This document shows, piece after piece, positions 54,327-64,000 of a stretch of 64,000 bases of DNA. The position numbers and the translations under genes were made by a program. The notes under the pieces are model-generated. The model did not search any database and was not told the origin of the DNA. It saw only the letters and a list, made by a program, of their open reading frames with translations. Source of the stretch: Neoscytalidium dimidiatum. Lineage: Eukaryota; Ascomycota; Dothideomycetes; Botryosphaeriales; Botryosphaeriaceae. The DNA lies in assembly GCA_037367355.1 (NCBI GenBank), contig CM074703.1:3224001-3288000 (forward strand). The letters are read 5' to 3'. Every line of letters begins with the position of its first letter. The first letter of the stretch is position 1.

Positions 54327-55361
54327 ATGTCGCTCAAACGCGCCCGCTCCCCCAGCGCCTTCGGTGCGGAAAAAGACGACGACGACGACGAGCCGCCCAT
54401 CTACCGCTCCGCGCCCCTCACCGACCGCCAATCCACCTTCGTCGCGCACTTCTCCCCCACCCTCGCCGCGCCCGCCCTCCAGGCCCACCCCGCCTTCCGC
54501 ACCGCCACCCACCGCATCGCCGCCTGGCGCAGACCTTCGGCGCAGCGCTCGCTCCTCGGCGCGTCCGCCCGCGTGCTGGAGACGGGCTTCGACGACGACG
54601 GCGAGAGGCACGCCGGCCGCCGCCTCGCGCGCGTGCTCGAGGGCTTGGGCGTCGAGGGCGCGGTGTGCGTCGCGCGGTGGTACGGCGGCGTGATGCTGGG
54701 CCCGCGGCGGTTCGAGCACGTCGAGAATTGCGCGCGGGAGGCGGTGAGGGCGTGGAGGGCGGCGACGGCGGCGGCGGCGGCGGCGACGATGAAGGGAGGT
54801 GGCGGGGCTGGGGCTGGGGCGGGCGCGGTGAAGAGGGTGAAGGTTGGGGAGGGGGCGGGCGCGAGGGACAAGGGGGAGCTGGAGAAGGTGTTGGAGGCGA
54901 GGGATCGGAGCATCGAGGTGTTGAGGGGCTTGCTGGCGGAGAAGAAGAGGGTCGTTGGGAGGGAGGATGGTGCTGCGGGTGGCGCGGCGAAGCCGGCGAC
55001 GCCGAAGAAGCCGATGGACTATAAGGCCATGCCTGTGCAGGCGCTGGTGAAGCTGGAGAAGGCGAGAGATGCTACGATTGCGTTCATCTTGAAGGAGTTG
55101 GACAAGGTTGAGGATGAAATCCTGAACGCTATGGGCGATGATGAGGAACCCGACGAGAGTGACACAATGCTTGCTGCAGAGGCCGCTCAGGATGGTCGCT
55201 CAGATGAGAAAGAGGCGAACGAAGTGGCTGCGGCTGACCATGACTCCAACCCACTCAAGCCTGCAAAAGAAGATGAGGAAGATGGACTGAACAACCACGA
55301 AAGCAGTTCTGAAGGGCACGGAGCTGATGAATATACCGAAAAGCCACAAGGCCCTGACTGA
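54327..55361 (+). CDS. IMPACT-family (Impact_N/YigZ-like) protein
   Basis: Single exon, 344 residues, starting MSLKRARSPSAFG at 54327 (CGACCATG); the frame is open further upstream, but the ATG at 54147 would add an Arg-rich tail unlike the family. The Impact_N domain (about 30-135) is recognisable from STFVAHFSP, ATHRIAAWR, GFDDDGERHAGRRLARVLE and VARWYGGVMLGPRRFEHVENCAREA. Yeast YIH1 and mammalian IMPACT use this domain with an RWD domain to restrain GCN2; here no RWD domain is seen, so that role is not implied. An Ala/Gly-rich linker, a predicted coiled coil (LEKVLEARDRSIEVLRGLLAEKKR) and a very acidic tail follow. Codon use is strongly GC-biased in the first two thirds and relaxes in the tail. 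Confidence 0.85.
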   Translation: MSLKRARSPSAFGAEKDDDDDEPPIYRSAPLTDRQSTFVAHFSPTLAAPALQAHPAFRTATHRIAAWRRPSAQRSLLGASARVLETGFDDDGERHAGRRLARVLEGLGVEGAVCVARWYGGVMLGPRRFEHVENCAREAVRAWRAATAAAAAATMKGGGGAGAGAGAVKRVKVGEGAGARDKGELEKVLEARDRSIEVLRGLLAEKKRVVGREDGAAGGAAKPATPKKPMDYKAMPVQALVKLEKARDATIAFILKELDKVEDEILNAMGDDEEPDESDTMLAAEAAQDGRSDEKEANEVAAADHDSNPLKPAKEDEEDGLNNHESSSEGHGADEYTEKPQGPD

Positions 55362-57904
55362 TTCCGTCCCCAAATCTCCTTGATCGCTTACGCTTAAGCT
55401 GGCCGATGCTCTCAGAGCAACATCAGCAAGTGGAATTTGGTATTGTAGAACCCGGCGGCATGCAACGACATATATCGTGATCCGTTTGACCTTGGATGGT
55501 ATACCGGCGGTTGCGACATGGTGAAGAATCGCAAGACTTCGAGCTTCGACAAACTTGGAGGCGATCGAGTTAGTTGGGATCTTGAACTCAGTTTCCGACT
55601 CACTTACGTCACATACAGCGGACGTTGGGTTTGACTGGACAAATGGACTCAACCAGATCAGTGAGCGAGGGTTGAAGTCCACGCATGTATCCAAGAAACG
55701 TGCCCGAATTCACTCGAGAGCCGAGAAATCTTCCAGACACCTCGTACAGCTAAAGGCCGAAGATAGCATGAAAGATATGGGAGAAGGATTTAGACTGAAG
55801 TTTCATCAACGCTGTTTCTCGGTTGAACGCGTGGTCACCCTGCGTCAGCGAGTCAACGAGAGACAGGCTCATGCTGTTACCGCGCATTATGAGACAGCTT
55901 GGCTTGATGGTCAAGCCTAAGGCCCAGAACTCTTCCGTGGGCCCTGTTCAAGTAGCCTTGCCGGGATGTGAGGTTCGAGTTCGTCGTGTGACAGCAACTC
56001 GGAGATCCGCGAAGACGACCTTATCTCCGATGCTCAATTCCAAGTCAGGCAGGATCTGGGGGATGAGCAAGATTGACACGAGAAGAATAGAGAAAGATAG
56101 AGCAAGAAAGACTACCGTTTGTACTGGGTAGGTTTTGCCCGAGTGTTGAGCTTAAAGTGACTCTGTCGCCAGCAAGTTTTTTGACAGAGTTCTCATCGCT
56201 TTGACATCTCCGAACGCAGACCCCGAGCCGACACTCCAGCAGGACAGCCACCTCCTTCTTCGTCGCCAAGAGATCCTCCGTCAGGCATGCCGTGAAACCA
56301 TTTTTTCATCCATCAATGCGCTCTGCCACATTGACAAGGACGAACCTTATGCACGGATAAAACCGTTACGCTACAACGCGCTGTACGCACGGAAGTTGCC
56401 ACTGTAACCTGGATTTCGAACACGAGATTTCTCCGCAGCAATTTTTACATTTACAGCTTCGGTGGGTCAGGGCCTTTGGATGGACCTTAACGAGGCCGAC
56501 CATGTACATGCGCTGAGGCACAGATAGGATGAAGCACGGCGCCCCCCTTGCGCAGAACCCGATAACAGCGACGCCGAGACATGCACACTCGGACCGTCCG
56601 AGGTCAAGCCCTGAAGACAGACCGGGAGCATCACCGAGGCCTCAGCAGACTGCTCTGGAAGTTCAGCGCTTACGTGCTACCCAGAGACCTTAGGACGACT
56701 GATCAGTGACAGCACACTTTCCGCAACACATTTCTGTCGAGATGCATCGAGAAGTACTCAAAAGTGTATGAGATACAGCAGAGATATTGCGACAACGCTT
56801 TCATCTCTCTGTACAGGCTTATAGGTCGCCGAGATGTCGTCCGATGCTAAAAGTTCAATAAAGTGTTCGACAGTCACAAGAAAGCCTCGATCTAAAGTTA
56901 CACTTGCACTTGATTTTGTTGCTTGAAACTTTTGGAATCGACCTTCCATAGCCTTCAGGCAGCCGAAAAGCTCTGAGTTTACGCCTTCCGCTCTGGATAT
57001 CACGTGCCCGGTAGGTCCCGCAGCACTCCACCAATGCCGCGTCAGCTGCCAGCTGTACCTGACGAGCACCCGCATCGATCCCGCATCGATTTTTACGAAA
57101 ACACCCCGTCAAGGACGTCAGCCACAAGTGGCTTCCATCTCGATTGTCGGGATTGCGTGCCGTGCCAAAGCGCGTGGTGCTTCGCCTCTTGAAGCAAGAC
57201 TTCAGGGAGCACGACCACCGTGATACGGCCGACGGTGTTCCAGATGCTATCCGTGACTACGGAACCGGAGTCATGCAGGACAATCCGCTGCAGAACATTG
57301 CCGTCACGGGGTAGCCTGAGACCTTCACCGTTCTTTGCGTATATCACTCAGGAGAAATAAGACACGCACTATTGAATCCAATAGTCCGGCACCAGCGGTG
57401 AAAAAAAAAAAGCTATACTGAAGCTATACTGAATATCTTCTAGAAGAAGCGGAAGAGGATGAAAGAGAAAGATGATCAGCGTAGGGCGGATCAGAGATGC
57501 CGGTGACCTGAGTGCTGTCGAAATGTCGCCGACGTGATCAGCGAAGGTCAGGGCTTCTCCCAGTGAGACACACTAGCAGGACCGCGGATAGTTTCTCCGG
57601 ACCACGTTGGAGCACAGTTCACGAGAAGAGATTTCTTCGACAGAAAAGGTAAGAGTGGGTTGCATGGACAATGTCAATCTTTGCTACTTGACCAATAGGA
57701 ACATGAATTGAGAAGAGAGCAAGGCAAGGAAACGAAGAATGCAAAGTGAATGGGGGGAAAAATTGCCACACTAGAATCTTTTCCCCTCGCGCCATTTCCT
57801 CCCGATCAAGCAATAACGCCCTGTCCCCGTGCGGAGACCATCGACACGAGGAAGAGCCCCGTGCCCAATTCGCTCCACGGTCACTTTCCAGCAGCCGGTT
57901 GCGT
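55362..57904. other. Intergenic or relic DNA, no gene recognised
   Basis: 2.5 kb with scattered medium frames on both strands (55200-55694 minus, 55555-55920 plus, 56758-57075 minus, 57093-57347 minus). On the minus strand at 55800-56130 one frame has a hydrophobic stretch and a single stop, possibly a decayed gene. No domain is recognisable. Confidence 0.5.
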
Positions 57905-58530
57905 TCAGCTGCTGTGAGCCGGCGCGATGGACCTCAGCGAGACCGGCACGCTGCTGCCGTCGTCCGTGTCGGCCGAGTTCCACTTGAGCGTCCACACGCC
58001 GTCCTCGCCGGACGGGGTGGCGTAGAACTTGGACTGCAGGTCGCCGCTGTCGGACTTCCAGAAGAGCCAGTTGCCGTAGAAGATGAAGCCGGTGCTGGTG
58101 TAGTTGTTGGACGGGGCGGAGCTGCTGATCTGCACGCTGTCGAAGGCGTCGTCGTTGGGGTTGATGTAGAAGTAGGCGCTGGTGAAGTTCACGTTGGTGT
58201 TGTTCGGGCTGACGGAGACCGGGCTGGAGGACGAGTCCCAGGAGAAGGTGACGTTGGAGGCCACGGAGACGTTGGAAGGAGGGTTGTTGCCGACGTAGGC
58301 AACGCCTGGTTCACGGTTCAGCTCCGAGTCACGGGTTCCGTGGGGGGTTGTGGGGGTTTCTGCTCACCATCACCGTAGGTCAGGCGGACGCCGCCAATGC
58401 CGGCGTCGGGCTGGGCTCCGTAGGCGTAAAGCATCCTGTTTTCGATGGCTTCGGCGGCGCGAGGTTGCAAATAGGCCGCAGAGGCGATGCCGCTGGTAGC
58501 AAGCAAGACGATGCTGTTGAACGACACCAT
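57905..58530 (-). CDS. Small secreted protein of unknown function
   Basis: Two exons on the minus strand: 58530-58368 and 58305-57905 with a 62-bp intron (58306-58367, GTGAGC...CAG); 187 residues. MVSFNSIVLLATSGIASAAY is a signal peptide, followed by a possible KEX-like site at LQPR. The mature part is rich in Ser, Asn, Val and aromatic residues and has about five N-x-S/T sites (NVSVASNVTFS, NNTNVNFTS), alternating in a way that suggests a beta-sandwich: YFYINPNDDAFDSVQI, FIFYGNWLFWKSD, WTLKWNSAD. It has no Cys in the mature part, unlike most small effectors. No known domain is recognised. It is probably a wall-associated or extracellular protein. The nearest right-hand gene, 1.8 kb away and on the opposite strand, encodes another secreted protein (laccase). 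Confidence 0.75.
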
Positions 58531-60373
58531 GGCTGCTAGAACGAAAGTCGTTTAAAAGTAGGGAGCGTAAAAAGGTAAAAGTTCTTGATGGAGTAACGAT
58601 GGACGTTGAAGATGGCAATGTTGAGGGAGGGAGGCCTTCGTTTCAACTGTCTGGGTCGGGTGGAGGGCTGAGAGGGTATATACGCGCAGGCGAGGCCGAG
58701 AAGTTGCGTAAGTCGACCTTTTTCTCTACCTACAGACTCCGGCGAGCCTTTCCGGCCTGAGTTCATCTGACCCCGGCCGATCAAAGAGGCGCATTCCAAT
58801 GGCGATGGCTTGGCCCACGCGGCTGTGCTCATGCGCCTGGAAGGGAGACAGCCTGGATGCAGCGTCACGAAGGGCACTTGCGCCAGCCCTGCCGGGATGG
58901 ACTGCGGCTGAGGCCGGCGGGACCACGTCGAGCTAGGCTGCTTGTAGATAGAGCGCGACGTGGCCCACCTATTCCGGATCCACATTGGGACGACCAAAGG
59001 CCCGACGAGTCAAACAACAAACCGGGCGGGGGGTTTGGGTTCAGATTGAAACAGGCGTTCGGCTGCTCAGTGGCGGACGTAAGCCTCGTCATGCCGGGCG
59101 AGCACGGATGACGCAGTCCCGAGCGGCTCAGAACTGCAAGCCGGCGGACCGATGCTCGGAGGAGGGCCGGATTAATGCCCACCAGCCGTGCGCATGCGTG
59201 GTCGGGCGGTCGAATAGGGGGGCGCTGCCTGTGCGCTGACGACGACACCAGGAACCCTTCGCCCGCATTGACTAAGTTTAGCTCAGCCCTGCAAGACGGC
59301 CGGGACCAAGCGAGCACATTGGGGAAGATGCTTAGCCGTCAATCGGCTCCCGCGGCGCCAAGATGGCACCCGGCCAGGCCTTAATCAATCCCGGACAAAC
59401 TCTTGACTCTCTCAACGGCCTTCAACGGCCGACAGCACCGGGCCTCTGCCGTCGACACCGCGGCGATTCTCCCTGGACGCCTCCGATTCACCGACCCAAT
59501 TCCCCGCTCGACGGGCTGAACCTTCTCCGCAGCGCGGGCGCAGTGTGGGTGACGCCTCGGCAGCCACTCCCGAGAGCCTCCGCCGCGCTTGATATTCCCG
59601 AACGGGCAACGCTTCGAGCCGCATCAGCGCCTAAGCCTCGCGCTGTTCTAGCGCCCGCTTCAGCTTTGAGCTTGTTCGCAGCGCATCGCGGGAGATCGGG
59701 GAAACGCATGCAAACACCGAGCCTTATTCAGGCACTCTGCTGACGCGTTCAGGCACAAGCACCGCCAGTCTGCCAAGGCCGCGTCAAGTGTTGCGCCGCC
59801 GGGTACGCAGATCATCGGCATAAACCGAGCCAGCGACAGGGAGAAACTGCCTGCACGTTTGGGGCTCTTTTGCAAATGTCGCTGCTCGTATAGGTGCACG
59901 TCCTCCATGCGCTGTACCTGCATCCGTGCCTGACGGACTGCCCTATCGCCCCCTCTTCGCGCGTTCCTGGCGCCAGCCATGCCGCCTCAATCGATCAGCA
60001 CTCTATGCCTCGCTCGTAGCCTTTGCAACCTGCTATCCCCGAGCTGAGCATAGCGGTAAGGCCCCTGCCCTTAGCACACTCTCTCAGCCCACCGCAGCCT
60101 CGACCCCGCCTGCGGCGCCACGCGTTCGTGCGTCCGGACGAACCCACGCGAGGCTATCCCAATCAGGACGTGTCGGGCTGTTGCGATGCATCACTGCTCG
60201 ACGATAAAAGATTTGCCATCTCGCCATGGCTCGGTCTGATCACCATCCATCATCACCACCATCACTCTCTACTCGCCTCCTCACCAGTCGTTTCTTTCAT
60301 TCTCTGGCGTCCGTTCGTTGAAAGGCCATCTTCTCTTCTCTCTTTCTTTTCTGGTTGCTCTTCAATCGCCACG
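58531..60373. other. Intergenic region between two divergent secreted-protein genes
   Basis: 1.8 kb shared upstream region of the small secreted protein and the laccase. GC-rich. The frames seen (for example 59363-59743 plus) are Arg/Pro/Ala-rich and unlikely to be genes. A CAT/CAC repeat (60247-60265) and a pyrimidine-rich leader precede the laccase start. Confidence 0.55.
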
Positions 60374-62175
60374 ATGAGGACTCCGTACCTCCTTGCGGCT
60401 GCTGCCCTGCTGGGCCTGTCAGCTGCTGCTCCGCAAAACGCCGCTGCTTCCTCCACTCTTTCTTCCTCGTCTTCCTCCAGTGCCACTTCGACCTCCTCGG
60501 GAGCCACTTCAACCTGCACTGGCAACACTGCCGACGACCGCACTACTTGGTGCGACTACGACATCAGCACCGACTACTACAACGATGGCCCGGACACTGG
60601 CGTCACCCGCGAATACTACTTCGTCGTGAGCGATGTCACCGTCTCCCCTGACGGCATCTCGCGCTCCGCCATGGCCGTCAACGGGAGCATTCCCGGGCCC
60701 ACCATCTTCGCAGACTGGGGCGACACCGTCAGGGTCACCGTCTACAACGACCTGACCACCAGCGGCAACGGCTCGTCCATCCACTGGCACGGCATCCGCC
60801 AGAACTACACCAACCAGAACGACGGCGTGGTCAGCATCGTGCAGTGCCCCACCGCCCCTGGCGAGACCTACACCTACGAGTGGAAGGCCACGCAGTACGG
60901 CACCTCCTGGTACCACTCTCACATCGGCCTGCAGGCCTGGGAGGGTGTCTTCGGCGGTATCATCATCAACGGCCCCGCCACTGCGAACTACGATGAGGAC
61001 CTCGGCGTGATGTTCCTCAACGACTGGGACCACTCGACCGTCGATGAGCTCTACGACGAGGCTCAGAGCAGCGGTCCGCCTACGCTCGACACTGGCCTGA
61101 TCAACGGGACCAACATCTACAACGACTCCGGCACCGTCACTGGTGAGCGCTGGGAGACCAGCCTGACCGAGGGCACCACCTACAGACTTCGTCTTATCAA
61201 CGGGGCCATTGATACTCATTTCAAGGCGATGCTTGGTCAGTGACCCCCCATTGATGCTAAAGACTCGAAATTGCTAATGTGACTTCAGATAACCACACTT
61301 TCACCGTCATTGCTATGGACCTGGTGCCCATCGAGCCCTACGAGACCACGGTGCTCGATATCGGCATGGGCCAGCGCTACGACGTCATCTTTACTGCTGA
61401 TCAGGCCTCCGTCGCTTCTGATTTCTGGTTCCGCGCCATTCCCCAGACGGCCTGCTCCGACAACGACAACGCCGACGATATCAAGGGTATCGTCCACTAC
61501 GGCTCCTCCACCGACACGCCCACCACGAGCGCCTATGATTACACGGACTCTTGCGTCGACGAGGACTCTTCTAACCTCGTTCCCTATGTCTCCAAGACGG
61601 CGACCTCCGGCACTTCCTTGGCCGAAGCTGTGACCGTCGGCACCAACTCTGAGAACCTCTTCCGCTGGTACATGAACGAGACCTCCATGGAGGTCGAATG
61701 GGAGAACCCGACGCTCCTGCAGGTCTACAACGACAACCTGACCTTCACCGACACGTCCGGCGTGGTGCAGCTCGACAGCGCGGACCAGTGGTACTTCTTC
61801 GTCATCGAGACCGACAACGCCGTCCCGCACCCCATCCACCTTCACGGCCACGACTTCTTCGTCCTCGCCGCCGGCACCGGCAGCTACAGCAGCGACGTCA
61901 CCCTGTCCCTCGACAACCCCCCGCGCCGCGACACCGCCATGCTGGACTCTTCCGGCTACCTCGTCCTGGCCTTCGAGACCGACAACCCAGGCGCTTGGCT
62001 CATGCACTGCCACATCGGCTGGCACACGTCCGAGGGCTTCGCCCTGCAGATTCTGGAGAGGTACACCGAGATCCAGGACAGCTTGATCGACTACGATACC
62101 CTGAACTCGACGTGCTCGGCCTGGACGACGTACGCCGAGGCGAACTCGGTCGAGGAGGAGGACTCGGGTGTGTAA
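60374..62175 (+). CDS. Ascomycete laccase (multicopper oxidase)
   Basis: Two exons: 60374-61235 and 61289-62175 with a 53-bp intron (GTCAGT...CAG, branch TGCTAATG); 582 residues. MRTPYLLAAAALLGLSAAA is a signal peptide, followed by a Ser/Thr/Ala-rich stretch. Three cupredoxin domains carry the four copper signatures: HWHGIRQ, SWYHSHIGLQAWEG, HPIHLHGHDF and HCHIGWHTSEGFALQ. All ten His and the single Cys are present. The axial position of the type-1 copper is Phe (ten residues after the Cys). The protein ends EEEDSGV; ascomycete laccases are processed at or plugged by a C-terminal DSG(L/V/I) tail. It oxidises phenols with reduction of O2 to water; likely roles are lignin-related phenol oxidation, pigment or detoxification. 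The start was chosen for the signal peptide; the frame is open upstream. Confidence 0.95.
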
Positions 62176-62893
62176 TGCTGGTCACATCAAATCAAGCATA
62201 CTTGCGTAGCGGCTCCTCGGCATCTTCCTACCGTCTTTTCGATGTTTTCCTTCTGACTATCATCATTCAATGTACAATGCAACGGATTTGGTGCAGGCGT
62301 TCTTTATCATATGTCAGAAATATACAATTTATGGTCACAAAGTTGAGAAAGACGAGTTGCATGAAGTTCGTGACCGACATACTAATCACTTACTGGGAGA
62401 TTCGTAGTAGGCAGGTTCTTGGCTCTCGGCTTACAGGAGGAACCCTGCGCTCCTCATATCTTCAAAGAGTTCGTATAAAGCGTCATCGTCCGCTGGCTTC
62501 TTCTCTGCTTCCCTGAGATTTCTTGCGGGTTTAAAACTGCAGTACTCAGAGAACGGGACTTCTCTGTAAATTTCTTGGAATGGAATGCTCCATTCACTGA
62601 AAACTCTCCCACACATACGATCGTTAGCATACCGTAGGTCATTCCATCTCGTCTCCCAAGTCTTGGCTGCCTATGTGATGTGCGTATATTTTATGCAACT
62701 CTCTGCAAGGATTAGGTGGGCCTCTGGAAGGTCGAAAGAATGAAGCCAAGCATAGCCTTTGGGTGTTATAGAACGGAGGGAATTAACATTCGACTAAGCT
62801 CTAGGTACAAAAGAAACTACTAGAGAGGAGTGAATTCTAAGAAAGGAGAGGTTTGAATAGAAAAAGAAAATACGCTGGACAGAGAACGAGTAG
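62176..62893. other. Region between laccase and NLR relic, with a possible orphan C-terminus
   Basis: On the minus strand about 62431-62675 an open stretch reads ...WNDLRYANDRMCGRVFSEWS to RSAGFLL before a stop. The amino-acid mix looks protein-like, but there is no start, no domain and no clear exon partner. It may be the tail of a decayed gene. The rest shows nothing. Confidence 0.35.
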
Positions 62894-64000
62894 CTAAACG
62901 AGTCGTACGGAGCTAACCCATGATACGGGGGGTGCCTTTGATTGTGATTGTGGGCGGATCAGGAACTCTCGGGCTGTCTGCTGCAGAAAGTAAACCATTC
63001 GGTGATGGACATGCACGAACAGTCCGCACCATCCCCTCAAATTGTTTGCAAAATCGTCCTCGCTCTCCAGATCGAGGTCTTCTCCAGTTCGTGTCTTCGG
63101 TGTGACTGATAGTGCAATCTGCAATTCTTCGAGGGTTAGGGGGTGGAAAGCTGCCATCATAATGCTTATTGCTCGGCGTGCTTTCTCCACGTCTCTTGAC
63201 TGTTCCAAGATCTTCTCATATACCGAATTGACATCTTTAGGAAGGTTATCAACAGTCGAGTCGATTCCCTTTGGTGTCTTTTTGAAGCCATGATGCTCCA
63301 TAAAGCCGAAGATAAGGTGAACCCGGAGGTGTGTCCTGTGCTCCATGCTGCACAGGTTTTCGCAGAGATGTTGCTTTAGCTCTGGTCCTAATCCCTTCCT
63401 CATGGCTGATGATTCCACTCGATCTATCATGGCCAGGTTGATGTCTTTTGATTTAAGACGTTATTCATCCTCGTCTTCTCCGGGTATCCTGATGTTTTTG
63501 AAAGTTCTTCATAAGGCCCGCAAACTTTCCCGTTACCCAGTCATAAGGTCGGCCCAAAGAGAGGAACTTGAAACCAGTTTCATTTATTCCCGAGGTCGAA
63601 AAACTCTGAAATAGTTCTCATGAAGTCGGAAAATTCGGAGGCCTTACATTCATTCGATCCGTCAACATTAAAGACAACGGGTCCACTGCTCGTGTCCGTG
63701 ATGGCGTTCTTAAGGATGCTCCGCAGCGAAGAGAGCAACTCAGGACGCTTCTCTCCATCCTTCCGATATTGCTCCATGGCATGCTCAAGAAGAGCGAGGT
63801 TCCGAGAGAAAAGTTGATGCAGAAAAGCGCAGAGTGCCTGATTGATGTACTTCTGGTCTTGCCGATTGAGAAAGAAATAGCAAATGGTCGTGGTAGCCGG
63901 CAGTGACTCCAGCAGCTCCTTGTCGACAAGGTGTCTTGCCAGGACTGACTTACGACAGCCAGGATCCGCTGTAACCAGGAGCGGGCATGCATCTTAAGCT
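62894..64000 (-). pseudogene. NACHT-type NLR (STAND) relic, 5' end beyond right edge
   Basis: Read on the minus strand, it begins LLVTADPGCRKSVLARHLVDKELL, a NACHT P-loop in which the second Gly of GxxGxGKS is Arg (codon 63952-63954). The Walker B region reads VVFNVDGSNECKASEF where fungal NLRs usually have VDALDEC. At least two one-base shifts lie between about 63470 and 63600 (around FFDLGNK and the PGEDEDE stretch), and a TAA (63461-63463) sits where CAA would continue. The following frame, 62894-63430, gives the NACHT-associated helical region: GFKKTPKGIDSTVDNLPKDV, MMAAFHPLTLEELQIALSV, NNLRGWCGLFV, YFLQQTAREFLI, then stops early without any repeat domain. Intact members act in heterokaryon incompatibility and innate sensing; this copy should be dead. 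Confidence 0.8.

Noticed and set aside
55800..56131. Possible minus-strand gene with a hydrophobic segment
   Set aside because: It contains a stop, no splice pair that clearly fixes it and no recognisable domain; left as possible relic DNA.
1..64000. tRNA, rRNA or CRISPR arrays
   Set aside because: I looked for GTTCGA-type B boxes with matching A boxes and for regularly spaced repeats, and found no convincing candidate; a covariance-model scan would settle tRNAs.

Overview
This looks like nuclear DNA of a filamentous ascomycete fungus, most plausibly a dothideomycete; the class is an inference from gene content. The evidence is short (about 47-140 bp) GT-AG introns, GC-rich third codon positions, repeat-induced point mutation (RIP) of repeats, a laccase ending in DSGV, the calcium channel CCH1 and a NACHT-type NLR relic.

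Positions 1-18911 hold one gene blown apart by two nested LTR retrotransposons. A minus-strand PAP2 lipid-phosphatase gene (18911 to beyond the left edge) is split inside its third catalytic motif by an element at 158-17942. That element has 121-bp LTRs, a GAGTC target duplication, a tRNA-type primer site and a polypurine tract. It is saturated with RIP but still readable: gag, then a continuous pol frame (protease, reverse transcriptase, RNase H, integrase, chromodomain), then, unusually, a long extra frame for a UPF1/NAM7-like superfamily 1 helicase between the chromodomain and the 3' LTR. A second chromovirus (10254-16775, opposite strand, two 385-bp LTRs with no difference seen, AGCTT duplication) sits inside the helicase frame and shows no RIP. 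Its gag and pol are broken by single-base indels, mostly losses in homopolymer runs.

From about 18.9 kb rightward the DNA is ordinary gene space: a class 1A dihydroorotate dehydrogenase, a secreted metallo-beta-lactamase-fold protein, a mitochondrial hotdog thioesterase, a DDT/WHIM/PHD chromatin protein divergent from the five-exon CCH1 gene, a small conserved unknown protein, a GH31 alpha-xylosidase-like enzyme, a formate/nitrite transporter, an IMPACT-family protein, a small secreted unknown protein and an ascomycete laccase. A degenerate NLR relic runs off the right edge. Intergenic stretches of 1-4 kb are rich in microsatellites and poly-T runs. Apart from the transposon/PAP2 region, the genes look like independent loci, not a cluster. 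Exon boundaries were inferred by reading splice sites, phase and protein continuity by eye.
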